DNA of 16,250 nt. It comes from Ga0077536 sp043744805 (GTDB lineage: Bacteria > Pseudomonadota > Gammaproteobacteria > Ga0077536). This document shows, piece by piece, positions 15,883 to 16,250 of the stretch (positions within the stretch are counted from its first letter, which is position 1; each line of letters opens with the position of its first letter). The notes beneath the pieces are model-generated. The model had not been told where the DNA came from. It was given only the letters and a program-made list of their open reading frames with translations, and did not search any database. Location of the stretch: assembly GCA_043744805.1 (NCBI GenBank), contig JAYTTZ010000288.1, positions 1 to 16,250 on the forward strand, written 5' to 3'. Both the position numbers and the translations under genes were made by a program.

Positions 15883-16250
15883 ATGGCTGACAATAATCTT
15901 TTCGATCTGAGCGGCAAGACCGCGCTCATCACTGGTGGCTCGCGCGGTCTTGGCCTGCAGATGGCCGAGGCCTTGGGCAGCTACGGTGCAAAGCTTGTGC
16001 TGTCGGCGCGCAAGGCCGACGATCTGCAACAAGCCCAGGCGCATCTGCAGAAGCTGGGGATCGACGCGGACTGGGTCGCTGCAGACGCTGCGAAGGATGC
16101 AGATATCACCGCATTGGCCGATGCCGCGGTCGAAAAGCTCGGCCAGGTCGACATCCTGATCAACAACGCCGGAGCCAGCTGGGGCGCACCGGCAGAAGAT
16201 TATCCTGTGGAGGCCTGGGACAAGGTGTTCAACCTCAATATCCGCGGCTT
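15883..16250 (+). CDS. Short-chain dehydrogenase/reductase (SDR), partial at window end
   Basis: 122 codons of a classical SDR: nucleotide-binding TGGSRGLG at residues 17-24 and NNAG at 94-97, then FNLNIRG as the frame leaves the window. The catalytic Tyr-Lys lies beyond the end. It reduces or oxidises a keto/hydroxy group with NAD(P)H. The lva cluster also includes an SDR (LvaD), and an interconversion of keto- and hydroxyacyl-CoA would fit, but so would a 3-ketoacyl reductase. ATG at 15883 follows AAGG at about 9 bp and is 30 bp after the previous stop, so the operon continues past the window. Confidence 0.92.
   Translation, partial: MADNNLFDLSGKTALITGGSRGLGLQMAEALGSYGAKLVLSARKADDLQQAQAHLQKLGIDADWVAADAAKDADITALADAAVEKLGQVDILINNAGASWGAPAEDYPVEAWDKVFNLNIRG

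Overview
The window looks like chromosomal DNA of a GC-rich gammaproteobacterium. The repeat block at 110-300 (paired hairpins built on CCCCAGC-TTTC-GCTGGGG) resembles repeats I associate with Xanthomonadales such as Rhodanobacter or Lysobacter. That placement is an inference from repeat style and codon use, not a proven assignment.

Layout. (a) 1-433: the 3' tail of an unidentified plus-strand gene, then a gene-free stretch with REP-like inverted repeats. (b) 434-1729: a minus-strand MFS transporter. (c) 1740-3428: a nested insertion. An intact 1,322-bp IS4-family element (1829-3150, 19-bp perfect terminal repeats, 9-bp target duplication) sits inside the decayed remnant of an older relative. 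(d) 3429-8235: a minus-strand operon read as acyl-CoA dehydrogenase (ACAD10/11 type), IclR regulator, quinone-oxidoreductase-like MDR protein, AMP-forming acyl-CoA synthetase; the MFS gene was probably its last member before the insertions. (e) 8236-8491: a divergent control region with two back-to-back promoter candidates, each followed by a tandem pair of IclR-type dyads. (f) 8492-16250: a tightly packed plus-strand operon read as ComB-like phosphatase-fold protein, aminoglycoside-phosphotransferase-like kinase, internally deleted alpha/beta hydrolase, enoyl-CoA hydratase/3-hydroxyacyl-CoA dehydrogenase fusion, thiolase, 608-residue acyl-CoA dehydrogenase, and an SDR cut by the window end.

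How they may work together. Uptake (MFS), CoA activation (synthetase), and a full beta-oxidation set (dehydrogenase, hydratase/dehydrogenase, thiolase) indicate a catabolic locus for a carboxylic acid. The pairing of an APH-type kinase with an ACAD10/11-type dehydrogenase is the hallmark of phosphorylative removal of a hydroxyl group from 4-hydroxyacyl-CoAs, known from the Pseudomonas putida levulinate (lva) pathway and from mammalian ACAD10/ACAD11. My leading hypothesis is an IclR-controlled pathway for 4-hydroxy (or related hydroxy or keto) acids. A divergent ComB-family phosphatase-like protein is translationally coupled to the kinase; this combination is the least familiar part of the locus.
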